Shown here: one piece after another, positions 8,589-16,476 of the stretch
Layout of the letters: every line of letters starts with the position of its first letter
Position numbering within the stretch: position 1 is the first letter of the stretch
Source: Chitinophagaceae bacterium
GTDB taxonomy: Bacteria > Bacteroidota > Bacteroidia > Chitinophagales > Chitinophagaceae
Reading direction: 5' to 3'
DNA: 27,822 nt
Assembly (NCBI GenBank): GCA_025455245.1
Contig: JALOMX010000003.1
Coordinates: 1-27,822 of the forward strand
Notes under the pieces: generated by a model
What the model was told of the DNA's origin: nothing
The model's database searches: none
Seen by the model: the letters and a program-made list of their open reading frames with translations, nothing else
Translations under genes and position numbers: made by a program

Positions 8589-9522
8589 TATGAATCAATA
8601 TAGTACTGAGGATATCCTCAGGTATCTTTCCGGAAAAATGAGCCGGGAAGAAACACGCGTTTTTGAAAGGAATATGCTGGATGATGAACTGCTTGCCGAC
8701 TCTGTGGACGGTTTTAAACTGATGCGGGAATCACTTACGGATAATCAAATATTAGAAAAATCTAATGCAGTAAGGACCCCGCAGATTTCTCAAAAAAAAG
8801 AATCCACACCGGTTGTTTCCATATCATCTTCCTTTAGGTGGTTAAGATATGCCGCAGCCGCATGTTTGGTTATTGCGGCAGGATGGTGGATTTTCAGTAT
8901 AACTAAAACAGATGAAGCCCTGAATCCCGATACCGGGCTGACTCAATCCACTGAAATTCAGGACTCAATAGCAGGAGATGTAGCCATTACCGAAAACATC
9001 AATGAAAAAGAATCTGCCCGGATTCAGACAGAAGACCAGGCTGCCACAGAAAAGGATGTGAAAACCGACATTGCCAAAAAAGAACCTGAAATAAGGGCGG
9101 CAACAAAACCCGACATCAGTGAAACAAGACAGGCGACCATACCATCGACCCCTGAAAAATTATTAAGTGACTCCGGTAATGCCATAGCTTCCGTAAGCAA
9201 GGAAAATAAAAGGGCAAGGACCCTTGCGAACGCTGAAGTCATATATAATTTAAAATTTAAAAAAATTGATACTGCTTCTGCATCCCCTGCCACCGGGTGG
9301 GGCGTTTTTAAAAAATACGTTGAAAACCAGCTATCGCCCGATATGCTTCAAACACCCACAAAGGCCACCATCCATGTTTCCCCGGAAGGTATTGTAGAAA
9401 AGGTTGAATGGAACAATAGCCTTTCTGAAGAACAAAAGAAGGAAGCCTCCCAAAAAATAATAGCCGGGCCTAAATGGAATAACAAAACAGGTAAAAAGGC
9501 AAAAGCCGTGTTGGAGTGGTAA
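8569..9522 (+). CDS. Membrane-anchored anti-sigma factor with a TonB-C-like C-terminal region
   Basis: A 317-residue protein with one membrane segment at about 93-111 (YAAAACLVIAAGWWIF). The N-terminal 60 residues (YSTEDILRYLSGKMS...) face the cytoplasm and resemble the sigma-binding parts of Bacteroidota anti-sigma factors; no zinc-binding HxxxCxxC is visible. A charged, low-complexity linker of about 120 residues follows. The last 75 residues (GWGVFKKYVENQLS...GPKWNN...AKAVLEW) have the spacing of a TonB C-terminal domain: a GW..F..Y helix, a V..eG.V..V strand pair, and a P.W near the end. That assignment is an inference. The start at 8569 overlaps the sigma gene by 20 nt; Met8 (8590) is an alternative. 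Confidence 0.72.
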   Translation: MNEQHPDMNQYSTEDILRYLSGKMSREETRVFERNMLDDELLADSVDGFKLMRESLTDNQILEKSNAVRTPQISQKKESTPVVSISSSFRWLRYAAAACLVIAAGWWIFSITKTDEALNPDTGLTQSTEIQDSIAGDVAITENINEKESARIQTEDQAATEKDVKTDIAKKEPEIRAATKPDISETRQATIPSTPEKLLSDSGNAIASVSKENKRARTLANAEVIYNLKFKKIDTASASPATGWGVFKKYVENQLSPDMLQTPTKATIHVSPEGIVEKVEWNNSLSEEQKKEASQKIIAGPKWNNKTGKKAKAVLEW

Positions 9523-9551
9523 TAAAATTTTAATGCTTTTCTTTGCTGAAT

Positions 9552-10652
9552 ATGCAGCAAAAAGCAATCTCTGAAAACAATCCTGAAGAATTTGAAGATG
9601 AAATAAGTTCCGCTGAATCTGAGAATCAGACCGGAGATGAACTTTATGAGCGCTTAACTATAAAGGTTGACCGCGGGCAGGAACCTTTACGGATCGATAA
9701 GTTTTTGATGGCCCGGATGGAAGGGGCTACACGAAACAAAATACAACAGGCAATAGATGCCGGCATGGTTACGGTCAATGGTAATACCGTAAAAACAAAC
9801 TACAAGATAAAACCCTCTGACGAAATCATATTTTTCAGTGAAACACATCCCGATACTACGGATATTGTACCTGAACCCATGGACATTCAATTTGTCTATG
9901 AAGATGATCATGTCATGGTTATCAACAAACCTGCAGGATTAGTCGTACATCCCGGAAGTGGAAATTATACAGGAACGCTTGTTAATGGTGTTGCGTATCA
10001 TCTGTTACAGCAAAATCCGGGTTTAACTGAATTTACACTTCCCCGCTTTGGATTGGTACACCGCATCGATAAAAACACCAGCGGATTACTGCTGATGGCC
10101 AAAAATCAGAAAGCCCTGAACCATCTTGCAAAACAGTTTTTTAACCATACCATCGACCGGAAGTACATAGCGCTTGTGTGGGGAAATATGGAAAATGATG
10201 AAGGCACGATTCAAGCACATGTAGGCCGGAATCCCCGGTACCGTAAACAATTTGAGGCATTTCCGGATGGAGAACATGGCAAACATGCTGTCACGCATTA
10301 CAGGGTACTTGAGCGATTTCATTACGTAACCCTTGTTGAATGCGAACTTGAAACCGGCCGGACCCATCAGATACGTGTTCACATGAAACATATAGGCCAT
10401 ACCCTGTTTGCAGATGACCATTATGGGGGTGACCGGATTTTGAAAGGAACGGTTTATACCAAATACAAACAATTTGTAGATAATTGTTTTGCCCTTTGCC
10501 CAAGACAGGCCCTTCATGCAAAAACCCTCGGCTTTATCCATCCTGATACCGGCAAGAAAATGCTGTTTGAACTTCCCCTACCCAACGATATGGAAGCCGT
10601 GATAGATAAATGGAGGCGATACTATAAAGCTAAGGGCGTTCTTGAAGATTAG
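9552..10652 (+). CDS. rluD: 23S rRNA pseudouridine synthase, RluD family
   Basis: A 366-residue enzyme that isomerises uridines in 23S rRNA. It has an acidic N-terminal tail (about 1-30), an S4 RNA-binding domain (about 45-100: LRIDKFLMARMEGATRNKIQQ, VNGNTVKTNYKI), then the RsuA/RluA catalytic domain. The catalytic Asp (about 173) is in FGLVHRIDKNTSGLLLMAK. The TGRTHQIRVHMKHIGH motif is also present. The ATG at 9552 is used rather than an in-frame TTG 9 nt upstream. A near-consensus -7 box (TTTCTTTG) ends just before it. The stop overlaps the stop of the convergent def gene by 4 nt. Confidence 0.92.
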   Translation: MQQKAISENNPEEFEDEISSAESENQTGDELYERLTIKVDRGQEPLRIDKFLMARMEGATRNKIQQAIDAGMVTVNGNTVKTNYKIKPSDEIIFFSETHPDTTDIVPEPMDIQFVYEDDHVMVINKPAGLVVHPGSGNYTGTLVNGVAYHLLQQNPGLTEFTLPRFGLVHRIDKNTSGLLLMAKNQKALNHLAKQFFNHTIDRKYIALVWGNMENDEGTIQAHVGRNPRYRKQFEAFPDGEHGKHAVTHYRVLERFHYVTLVECELETGRTHQIRVHMKHIGHTLFADDHYGGDRILKGTVYTKYKQFVDNCFALCPRQALHAKTLGFIHPDTGKKMLFELPLPNDMEAVIDKWRRYYKAKGVLED

Positions 10653-11230
10653 TTCATGGGATGAATAAGGCGATAGTCCATTTTCACTTTCCCTTTGGAT
10701 ATATCAAGGAGTTTACCTTTAAGGAGGCGCCTTTTTAAAGGACTCAGGTAGTCAATAAAAAGTTTCCCTTCTAAATGATCATATTCATGCTGGATAACGC
10801 GTGCCGTTATGCCATTAAAAGTGGACTCCATCGGTTCAAAGTTTTCATTTACCCACCTGAGTTTCACTTCACCGGGCCTTATTACATCCTCCCTGATTTT
10901 TGGGATACTCAAACAGCCTTCGTTGTAGGGCCATTCTTTACCATTAAATTCAATGACTTCAGGATTAATGAATACTTGTTTTATACCATGATCGCCGGGA
11001 TACTCATTTTTTTCATCATCATCAAGATTTTCAATAATCTGTAATGAATCAACCATAAAAATGCGAAGGCTTTTATTAACCTGAGGAGCAGCAATTCCTA
11101 CACCGTTGCTATAGTACATGGTTTCCCACATATCGTCCAACAGTTTCCCCAACCCAGGGTATTCCTTTGTTACCTCCTCTGCCCTTTTCCTTAAAACAGG
11201 CGAACCATATGCTACTATCGGTAAAATCAT
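10649..11230 (-). CDS. def: Peptide deformylase
   Basis: Removes the N-formyl group from nascent proteins with a metal-dependent active site. All three motifs are present: GVGIAAPQ (43-50), EGCLSIP (104-110, metal ligand Cys106) and QHEYDH (147-152; ligands His148 and His152, catalytic Glu149). The 193-residue length is within the range for type I enzymes, with a charged insertion near 66-85 as in other Bacteroidota. It follows ruvX by 20 nt, so it may be read from the rimM-ruvX transcript. It also has a -7 box of its own ending 4 nt before the ATG. Confidence 0.96.
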   Translation of the reverse strand: MILPIVAYGSPVLRKRAEEVTKEYPGLGKLLDDMWETMYYSNGVGIAAPQVNKSLRIFMVDSLQIIENLDDDEKNEYPGDHGIKQVFINPEVIEFNGKEWPYNEGCLSIPKIREDVIRPGEVKLRWVNENFEPMESTFNGITARVIQHEYDHLEGKLFIDYLSPLKRRLLKGKLLDISKGKVKMDYRLIHPMN

Positions 11231-11234
11231 GATG

Positions 11235-11242
11235 CAAAAATA
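11235..11242 (-). promoter_or_regulatory. def: -7 box adjoining the def start codon (leaderless candidate)
   Basis: On the minus strand, TATTTTTG is followed by CATC and then ATG (11230). This is an exact TAnnTTTG match, and with the usual box-to-start spacing transcription would begin at or one base before the ATG. No -33 TTG is seen at 19-21 nt. Confidence 0.5.
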
Positions 11243-11250
11243 AAGAATCT

Positions 11251-11664
11251 TTACGGGCGATATTCGAGGTAATCCTTAAGCATTATTGTTGCGGCAACCT
11301 CATCAATCAATTCTTTTTTTCTTCGATCCTTTTTCTTAAGACCTGAATCAATCAAGGTAAGGCTTGCCATTTTGCTGGTAAACTGCTCATCAACTGTTTC
11401 TATAGGTATTCCGGGATGATCTTTTTTAAACAATCTTATAAAATCAATTACAGGCTTGGTACCATCGGTATGCTTGCCGTCAAGATCAAGCGGGAGACCA
11501 ATAATTACTTTTTCAACAGGCTCCTTTTCAAAATAGCTTTTCAACCAAGTACGCAACCCATGGCTTTCTACCGTGGTAAGCCCGGTTGCAATAATTTGAA
11601 GAGGGTCGGTAACCGCAATCCCTGTTCGCTTTTTCCCGTAGTCAAGTGCAACAATTCTTCCCAT
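11251..11664 (-). CDS. ruvX: Holliday junction resolvase-like protein, YqgF/RuvX family
   Basis: A 137-residue RNase H-fold nuclease, implicated in pre-16S rRNA 5' end processing and/or Holliday junction resolution. Acidic catalytic positions are visible in VALDYGKKRTGIAVTD (Asp8), VDEQFTS and LIDEVAATIML; GLPLDLDGKHTDG is the family signature loop. It starts 5 nt after the rimM stop, so the two are almost certainly one transcript, joining 30S maturation factors RimM and YqgF. Confidence 0.93.
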   Translation of the reverse strand: MGRIVALDYGKKRTGIAVTDPLQIIATGLTTVESHGLRTWLKSYFEKEPVEKVIIGLPLDLDGKHTDGTKPVIDFIRLFKKDHPGIPIETVDEQFTSKMASLTLIDSGLKKKDRRKKELIDEVAATIMLKDYLEYRP

Positions 11665-11669
11665 AACCT

Positions 11670-12188
11670 TTAATGCAAATAAATGTCGAGCAATCCATCA
11701 GGAAGGGAAACAAAAACCTGCTTTTTCCTTCGGTCAATTTTTTCAAGCGTACTTTCATTGAGGGGGATCAAAACCTCCTTTTCCTGGATAAAAATGGTAC
11801 AGATCACCTGATGAGGCTGCTCAATTATTTCGGCAATCGTTCCCAAAACCTTTCCGTTTTCAACAATTTCATATCCAATAATGGCGATGACCGCATTAGG
11901 TTTTACAAGTCTGTTAAAATCTGACTCCAAAACCCAAACCTGCTTTTGCAACAGTCTGGAGGCTTCCTCTTTTGAATGAATCCCTTCGAGTTTTATCCAG
12001 GTTTCATCGGTTGATTTTGGCTTTGAAGATTCAAGGAAAAAAGGCAGGGGATTTCCACGCTGCATTTCAACAAAGACCGCCTTTACCCCGTTCAGTTCAG
12101 ATTTTCCTCCAAGTGCATGTTGCAGTACCAATTCCCCTTTCAGGCCAAATGTTGCAACTAATCGCCCTATTCCGATTGTTTTTTCCAT
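11670..12188 (-). CDS. rimM: 16S rRNA processing / 30S maturation factor RimM
   Basis: A 172-residue two-domain protein. The N-terminal RimM domain (IGIGRLVATFGLKGELVL, about 5-85) binds ribosomal protein S19. The C-terminal PRC-barrel (about 95-170) includes IGYEIVENGKVLGTIAEI and ending motifs EVLIPLNES and LPDGLLDIYL. The ATG at 12188 gives MEKTIGIGRLV; an upstream in-frame TTG adds only one residue. It lies downstream of rpsP, its common partner, but an intrinsic terminator separates them. The usual trmD and rplS partners are not here; ruvX and def follow instead. Confidence 0.93.
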   Translation of the reverse strand: MEKTIGIGRLVATFGLKGELVLQHALGGKSELNGVKAVFVEMQRGNPLPFFLESSKPKSTDETWIKLEGIHSKEEASRLLQKQVWVLESDFNRLVKPNAVIAIIGYEIVENGKVLGTIAEIIEQPHQVICTIFIQEKEVLIPLNESTLEKIDRRKKQVFVSLPDGLLDIYLH

Positions 12189-12211
12189 CAAAGAATTTGG
12201 TTTACGGCAAA

Positions 12212-12243
12212 TAAAAATCCCGGCACTATTAAAAGCGCCGGGA
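12212..12243 (-). terminator. Terminator or attenuator between rpsP and rimM
   Basis: TCCCGGC (12218-12224) and GCCGGGA (12237-12243) form a GC-rich 7-bp stem with a 12-nt loop. On the minus strand it is followed by TTTTTATTT. It would end most rpsP transcripts 20-50 nt past the rpsP stop, allowing far more S16 than RimM from a shared promoter. Confidence 0.8.
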
Positions 12244-12263
12244 ATAATTTTTCAAAACCTTGA

Positions 12264-12734
12264 TTACTCAGCTGCATCAGAAGATGCTTCAGATGGTGTA
12301 GAAGCCACTGCTGCTACCTCCTCAACTTTCCTAATAACAGGCTTCTGTTGGCGCGCCCTCAGGTTACGTTTATTTTCTTCGGTACGACGCACAATCGCGG
12401 CTTCGTGCTCTTCATGCCACTTTTGGAATTTAACCATTGCGGTTGCTTCATCGAAAAGACCAAGCTTAACACCACGCAACAAATGTTTCAGGTACAAAAC
12501 ACCCTTGAAGCTAAGAATCCTGCGAACGGTATCGGTCGGCTGAGCTCCTTTGTGCAACCAATCCAACGCCTTCTGGCGATCAATCTGAATCGTTGCAGGA
12601 ACAGTCAACGGATTGTAGGTTCCTAACTTTTGAATGAATTTACCATCACGGGGAGAGCGGGCATCTGCCACAACAATGAAATAAAAGGGACGCTTCTTTG
12701 AGCCGTGCCTTTGCAAACGGATTTTTACAGGCAT
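12264..12734 (-). CDS. rpsP: 30S ribosomal protein S16, with C-terminal extension
   Basis: The first 85 residues match S16: [39 protein letters not shown] and [19 protein letters not shown]. The protein is 156 residues, against about 80-90 in E. coli. The extra tail is a basic helix ([20 protein letters not shown]...) followed by an Ala/Ser/Glu-rich end, an extension common in Bacteroidota. It has a well-formed promoter 50-80 nt upstream and its own terminator downstream, as expected of a highly expressed gene. Confidence 0.97.
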   Translation of the reverse strand: MPVKIRLQRHGSKKRPFYFIVVADARSPRDGKFIQKLGTYNPLTVPATIQIDRQKALDWLHKGAQPTDTVRRILSFKGVLYLKHLLRGVKLGLFDEATAMVKFQKWHEEHEAAIVRRTEENKRNLRARQQKPVIRKVEEVAAVASTPSEASSDAAE

Positions 12735-12783
12735 TTTAAATAGAAATTTAAATGCGGTGAATAAATAATTGTTTAAAGAAAGT

Positions 12784-12814
12784 CAAAGGTAGGTCGTTAC
12801 TAGTTTCAACCAAA
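12784..12814 (-). promoter_or_regulatory. rpsP: Bacteroidota-type promoter for rpsP
   Basis: On the minus strand, TTTG (12814-12811), then 19 nt, then TACCTTTG (12791-12784). Both elements and the spacing match the consensus. The predicted leader is about 45 nt, and its end can pair with the start codon (GCATTT with AAATGC). Confidence 0.78.
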
Positions 12815-12867
12815 TTTTTACCCATCTTTTTTGTAAAACTGTGGAAAAAAATAACAATCAGATGACA

Positions 12868-14193
12868 TTAACGGCGGCCCAGGGCGCCTTTTCCAAAGCC
12901 GGCGGGCATTTTGTTCATCATTTTCATCATCTGTTTCATTTGTTCGAACTGTTTAATGAAAGCATTTAATTCTTCCATTTTTCTTCCCGAACCGGCTGCA
13001 ATCCTTTTTTTACGGCTTGCATCTATCACATCCGGATTGGCCCTTTCGAAAGGGGTCATACTTTGGATCATACTTTCAATACCCTTGAATGCGTCATCCG
13101 GAATGTCGAGATCCTTTATTTGTTTACCCACACCCGGAATCATTCCAAGCAGGTCCTTCATATTACCCATCTTTTTGATTTGCTGGATCTGTTGCATAAA
13201 GTCCTCAAAATCAAACTGGTTCTTCCGGATTTTCTTTTCGAGTTTTCGGGCCTGTTCTTCATCAAACTGTGCCTGTGCTTTTTCTACAAGGCTTGTAATA
13301 TCTCCCATCCCGAGAATGCGCTGCGCCATTCTTTCAGGATAAAATACATCCAAAGCATCCATTTTTTCACCATTGGATACGAATTTGATAGGTTTATCAA
13401 CGGTGTATTTAATGGAAAGCGCCGCACCACCGCGTGTATCGCCATCCAGTTTTGTTAGCACAACACCACTAAAATCCAAACGATCATTAAATGTTTTTGC
13501 GGTGTTAACAGCATCCTGACCGGTCATGCTATCCACTACAAAAAGAATTTCGGTGGGATTTACAGCCTTTTTAATATTCTCAACCTCGGCCATCATCACC
13601 TCATCTACCGCAAGACGGCCGGCCGTATCTATAATTACAATGTTTTTATTTCCTGCTTTGGCGGCTTTAATGGCATTTTGTGCAATCTCAACGGCATTCT
13701 TATTCTCCGGTTCGCTGTAAACATCTACCTTAATCTGCTCGCCCAAAACCTTTAATTGATCAATGGCAGCAGGTCTGTAAATATCACCTGCAACCAACAA
13801 TGGACTCTTCCCCTTCTTGGTTTTCAAGTAGTTAGCAAGTTTACCCGAGAAAGTAGTTTTACCACTTCCCTGTAACCCTGCAATCAGAATAATGGCCGGA
13901 TTTCCGGTTATGTTAAAGGGCTCTTCCCTACCACCCATCAATTCTGCCAGTTCGTCCTTTACAATTTTTACCATCAATTGTCCCGGACTTACGGAAGTAA
14001 TTACCTTTTCTCCGGTTGCCTTTTCTTTTACCTTATCCGTAAACTCCTTGGCAATTTTGTAGTTTACATCAGCATCTACAAGAGCGCGCCTAATCTCTTT
14101 TATGGTATTGGCAACATTAAGTTCATTGATGCGGCTTTGACCTTTAATTTGTTTAAAAGCTGCCTCGAGCCTGTCACTTAAATTTTGAAACAT
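12868..14193 (-). CDS. ffh: Signal recognition particle protein Ffh (SRP54)
   Basis: A 441-residue GTPase that binds signal sequences and 4.5S RNA and delivers ribosomes to FtsY. The N domain spans about 1-90. The G domain has the P-loop GLQGSGKTT (106-114), DTAGRLAVDE, and TKLDGDTRGG. The M domain from about 300 ends in a Met-rich helix (FEQMKQMMKMMNKMPAGFGKG), the signal-sequence groove. It is full length. A hairpin that may end the rpoD transcript lies directly upstream, with a -7 box just before that hairpin. Confidence 0.97.
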   Translation of the reverse strand: MFQNLSDRLEAAFKQIKGQSRINELNVANTIKEIRRALVDADVNYKIAKEFTDKVKEKATGEKVITSVSPGQLMVKIVKDELAELMGGREEPFNITGNPAIILIAGLQGSGKTTFSGKLANYLKTKKGKSPLLVAGDIYRPAAIDQLKVLGEQIKVDVYSEPENKNAVEIAQNAIKAAKAGNKNIVIIDTAGRLAVDEVMMAEVENIKKAVNPTEILFVVDSMTGQDAVNTAKTFNDRLDFSGVVLTKLDGDTRGGAALSIKYTVDKPIKFVSNGEKMDALDVFYPERMAQRILGMGDITSLVEKAQAQFDEEQARKLEKKIRKNQFDFEDFMQQIQQIKKMGNMKDLLGMIPGVGKQIKDLDIPDDAFKGIESMIQSMTPFERANPDVIDASRKKRIAAGSGRKMEELNAFIKQFEQMKQMMKMMNKMPAGFGKGALGRR

Positions 14194-14225
14194 ATCTGTT
14201 TGCTAAAATTGTTTGAGTAAATTTC

Positions 14226-14260
14226 CAACAAAAAGGATGTAACGCTATGTTACATCCTTT
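14226..14260 (-). terminator. Strong hairpin between rpoD and ffh (rpoD terminator)
   Basis: A perfect 12-bp stem, AAAGGATGTAAC (14232-14243) with GTTACATCCTTT (14249-14260), and a 5-nt loop. On the minus strand it runs into TTTTTG, giving a canonical intrinsic terminator about 60 nt after the rpoD stop. It also lies at the 5' end of any transcript started from the -7 box at 14268-14275. Confidence 0.85.
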
Positions 14261-14267
14261 GGTTTTG

Positions 14268-14275
14268 CAAAGCTA
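14268..14275 (-). promoter_or_regulatory. ffh: Candidate -7 box upstream of ffh
   Basis: TAGCTTTG on the minus strand is an exact TAnnTTTG match between the rpoD stop and the ffh start. No -33 TTG is at the right distance. A transcript from it would begin a few bases before the 12-bp hairpin at 14232-14260. Confidence 0.4.
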
Positions 14276-14321
14276 AGACAACACACGGGTTTCTTAACCA
14301 TTCAGCAAAAAGATTTCAATT

Positions 14322-15191
14322 TCAGTATCCAAGGTACGACTTAAGGAGACGGGACTTGCTGGAGGTCTGCAGTTTGGCAATCGCCTTATCTTTTATCTGC
14401 CTGACCCTCTCGCGTGTCAGATGAAAATGATGTCCAATATCTTCAAGGCTCAACGGATTGTCAAGTCCGATGCCAAAAAAGAAACATAAAACCTGCTTTT
14501 GCCTTTCTGTAAGGGTACTCAGGCTTCGGGTGATTTCAGTTTTCAGCGACTCGGAATAATCCATTTTCTGATTGGCGCTCTCCGCATTGGGATTCTCCAT
14601 CATATCAATTAATGAGCCGTCTTCCCCATCGGAAATAGGGGCATCCATGCTCACATGACGGTTTGAGAAACCGAGGCTTGCTGCAACCTCCTCAAGGTCA
14701 ATATTCAAAAGGTCGGCAAGTTCCTGAGGCGTTGGCTCGCGTTCATACTCCTGCTCAAGCTGCTGAAAAGCCTTGCTGATTTTATTGCTTAAACCTACTT
14801 TATTTAAAGGGAGCCTGACAATCCTGCTTTGCTCGGCAAGGGCCTGCAGAATGGATTGACGGATCCACCAGACTGCATATGAAATAAATTTGAAACCCTT
14901 GGTTTCGTCAAATCGTTGTGCAGCCTTGATCAATCCGAGGTTGCCTTCATTGATCAGATCGCTTAAGGTCAGACCCTGATTTTGGTACTGCTTTGCCACA
15001 CTGACAACGAATCTGAGGTTGGCACCGACAAGCCGGTCGAGTGCAGATTGATCTCCGTGCCTGATCCTTGAGGCAAGAAGGACTTCTTCTTCCGGTGTAA
15101 CAAGAGGAACTTTGCCAATCTCCTGAAGGTACTTTTCAAGACTTTGGCTTTCCCGGTTGGTGATTGACCGGGTAATTTTGAGTTGACGCAT
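14322..15191 (-). CDS. rpoD: Primary (housekeeping) sigma factor
   Basis: A 289-residue sigma-70 beginning [22 protein letters not shown], the characteristic start of the short Bacteroidota primary sigma factor, which lacks the long region 1.1. Region 1.2 spans about 15-50. Region 2 contains [33 protein letters not shown] and [14 protein letters not shown]. Region 3 follows. Region 4 ends with [23 protein letters not shown]. This factor would read the TAnnTTTG boxes found through the window. An ATG two codons upstream (15197) is possible, but the family begins at MRQLKI. I could not find a clear promoter. Confidence 0.96.
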   Translation of the reverse strand: MRQLKITRSITNRESQSLEKYLQEIGKVPLVTPEEEVLLASRIRHGDQSALDRLVGANLRFVVSVAKQYQNQGLTLSDLINEGNLGLIKAAQRFDETKGFKFISYAVWWIRQSILQALAEQSRIVRLPLNKVGLSNKISKAFQQLEQEYEREPTPQELADLLNIDLEEVAASLGFSNRHVSMDAPISDGEDGSLIDMMENPNAESANQKMDYSESLKTEITRSLSTLTERQKQVLCFFFGIGLDNPLSLEDIGHHFHLTRERVRQIKDKAIAKLQTSSKSRLLKSYLGY

Positions 15192-15197
15192 ACTCAT

Positions 15198-15511
15198 AGG
15201 TAAAGTTTTATGGTGGTGGTGTTAAATAGCTGTTACGGCTTGTTCTGCATCATCTCTGGCGGCTAAAATCGCTTAATCGGATATCCTTTCTGTCGATTTT
15301 ACAGGCAAGGTAAGGTTGAATGCAAGGCAAAACCAAATTTTTTTGAGAAATCCGTAGAACTACGGTAGCATTTTGCGGAAGAATACCTAATCTTTGAAAC
15401 CGCCTTGCATTTATTTAAATATTTGAAAAAATATTTTAGCTCTTTAATTAATTTTCTATTATTGCAAACTTTGCTTTCGTTCAAAGTGTATCTTTTTAAA
15501 GCACCTGGAAA
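15198..15511. other. Gene-free region between rpoD and the SRPBCC-like gene
   Basis: These 314 bases lie between divergent genes and must hold both promoters, but no exact TAnnTTTG box is present on either strand. The centre holds a nested inverted repeat (15319-15411). The right third is very AT-rich, with AAATATTT-type symmetry near 15417-15435 and a short palindrome GCAAACTTTGC at about 15463. No credible ORF or RNA gene was seen. Confidence 0.6.
15319..15411. repeat. Nested inverted repeat (candidate palindromic element)
   Basis: The outer arms AATGCAAGGC (15319-15328) and GCCTTGCATT (15402-15411) are a perfect 10-bp inverted repeat. Between them is a perfect 6-bp inverted repeat CCGTAG-AA-CTACGG (15352-15365), near the centre. 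A further GCAAAA/TTTTGC pair (15327-15332, 15371-15376) flanks the inner hairpin. Both neighbouring genes are transcribed away from it, so it is not a terminator. It could be a REP/MITE-like element or an RNA structure in a 5' leader. Confidence 0.6.
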
Positions 15512-15892
15512 ATGAGTAAGAAACAGTTATTTACCCTAGAATATCCCGTACGTTGTTCGCCTGCTATTTTGTTTGAGTTTCTGGCAACAAGTAATGGCTT
15601 GCAGGAATGGTTTGCTGACAAGGTTGATGATAAGAATGATTTGTTTGTTTTTAATTGGGGAGGGTCTGTAGAAAAAGCGGAGGTTTTGGAAAAAGATCAG
15701 GACAGGTTAATCCGTTTCCATTGGGTAAACTCACCTGCCAACGAATTCTTTGAATTCAAGATTGAGAAAACTGAAGTTAGCAACCAAACTATACTGATTA
15801 TCAGTGATTTCGCAGATAAGTCTGAACTGAAAGACCAAAAGCAGCTTTGGGATTATCAAATCAAAGAATTATTTCACAGGCTGGGTAATTAA
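15512..15892 (+). CDS. START/SRPBCC-like domain protein (AHSA1-like)
   Basis: A 126-residue soluble protein with the helix-grip pattern of the SRPBCC superfamily: a first strand (LFTLEYPVRCSPAILFEFLA), then GLQEWFADKVD, a central sheet (FVFNWGGSVEKAEVLEKDQ, RLIRFHWVN), and a final long helix (KDQKQLWDYQIKELFHRLG). This compact form is a common conserved Bacteroidota protein next to housekeeping genes. The ligand is unknown. Its stop codon overlaps the stop of the convergent neighbour by 4 nt. Confidence 0.8.
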   Translation: MSKKQLFTLEYPVRCSPAILFEFLATSNGLQEWFADKVDDKNDLFVFNWGGSVEKAEVLEKDQDRLIRFHWVNSPANEFFEFKIEKTEVSNQTILIISDFADKSELKDQKQLWDYQIKELFHRLGN

Positions 15893-16476
15893 TCCGAATC
15901 GAAAAATAATCCGGCAAAAAGGGGCAATATCACTTCAAGGTGTTGCCCTTTTTCTATGGTTACAGGCATGACTATCTTGAATATTTCACCAAAACTTCCC
16001 GAGGAGGGAAGTTCTGAATCCCTGCAAAGTTTTGTCAAACCTTCCTGAGGCAACACAAAATTGTAGGGATCATCCGGAAGGCCAATCCAAACAGCATCTT
16101 CGGGTGATTGAAACAAGGCACGCCAATTTTCTATTTTTTTCAGCATTCTTTCTTTGAACCGGTGTGAAACCTGGATTTGTACAAGGTAATAATGACCCCA
16201 CCAAAAGAAGGTACGTAATGCGCAATGTCCCTCTTCTTTGTGAAAAAAACGCGGATAGTCAAGCATTACCCAGGGATAACCCATATAGTTTTCTCCTTTT
16301 GAAATTTTAGGCATGGTTCCAAAAACTTCAGGACAGGTAATTTGCATGGGTTTCAGCACTTCAAACAGTAACTTACCCAGATGCCCAAACTGATCATATA
16401 CTTTTTGAATAATAGCGTTTTTAGTTAAAATAAATTCCCGGTTTGTGGCTAATCGAAGTTCTGTGTCCGAAAACAT
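15889..16476 (-). CDS. Conserved hypothetical protein (Bacteroidota)
   Basis: A protein of about 195 residues, with no signal peptide or membrane segment, that I recognise only as a conserved Bacteroidota protein of unknown function. It begins MFSDTELRLATNREFILTKNAIIQKV. The middle section is rich in aromatic residues (YPWVMLDYPRFFHKEEGHCALRTFFWWGHYYLVQIQVSH). The start at 16476 is preferred because the family-like sequence begins there. ATGs at 16494 and 16497 would add 6-7 residues and lie inside a 13-bp palindrome. It is divergent from the LptF/G gene and convergent with the SRPBCC-like gene. Confidence 0.7.
   Translation of the reverse strand: MFSDTELRLATNREFILTKNAIIQKVYDQFGHLGKLLFEVLKPMQITCPEVFGTMPKISKGENYMGYPWVMLDYPRFFHKEEGHCALRTFFWWGHYYLVQIQVSHRFKERMLKKIENWRALFQSPEDAVWIGLPDDPYNFVLPQEGLTKLCRDSELPSSGSFGEIFKIVMPVTIEKGQHLEVILPLFAGLFFDSD

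Noticed and set aside
12911..13458. Plus-strand frames opposite ffh, rich in Ile/Phe/Cys and looking like membrane proteins
   Set aside because: They are the reverse complement of the Lys/Met/Glu-rich Ffh sequence, which mimics hydrophobic proteins in antisense.
15299..15484. Minus-strand 61-codon open frame between rpoD and the SRPBCC-like gene
   Set aside because: It reads through the nested inverted repeat, has no recognisable domain, and its composition looks non-coding.
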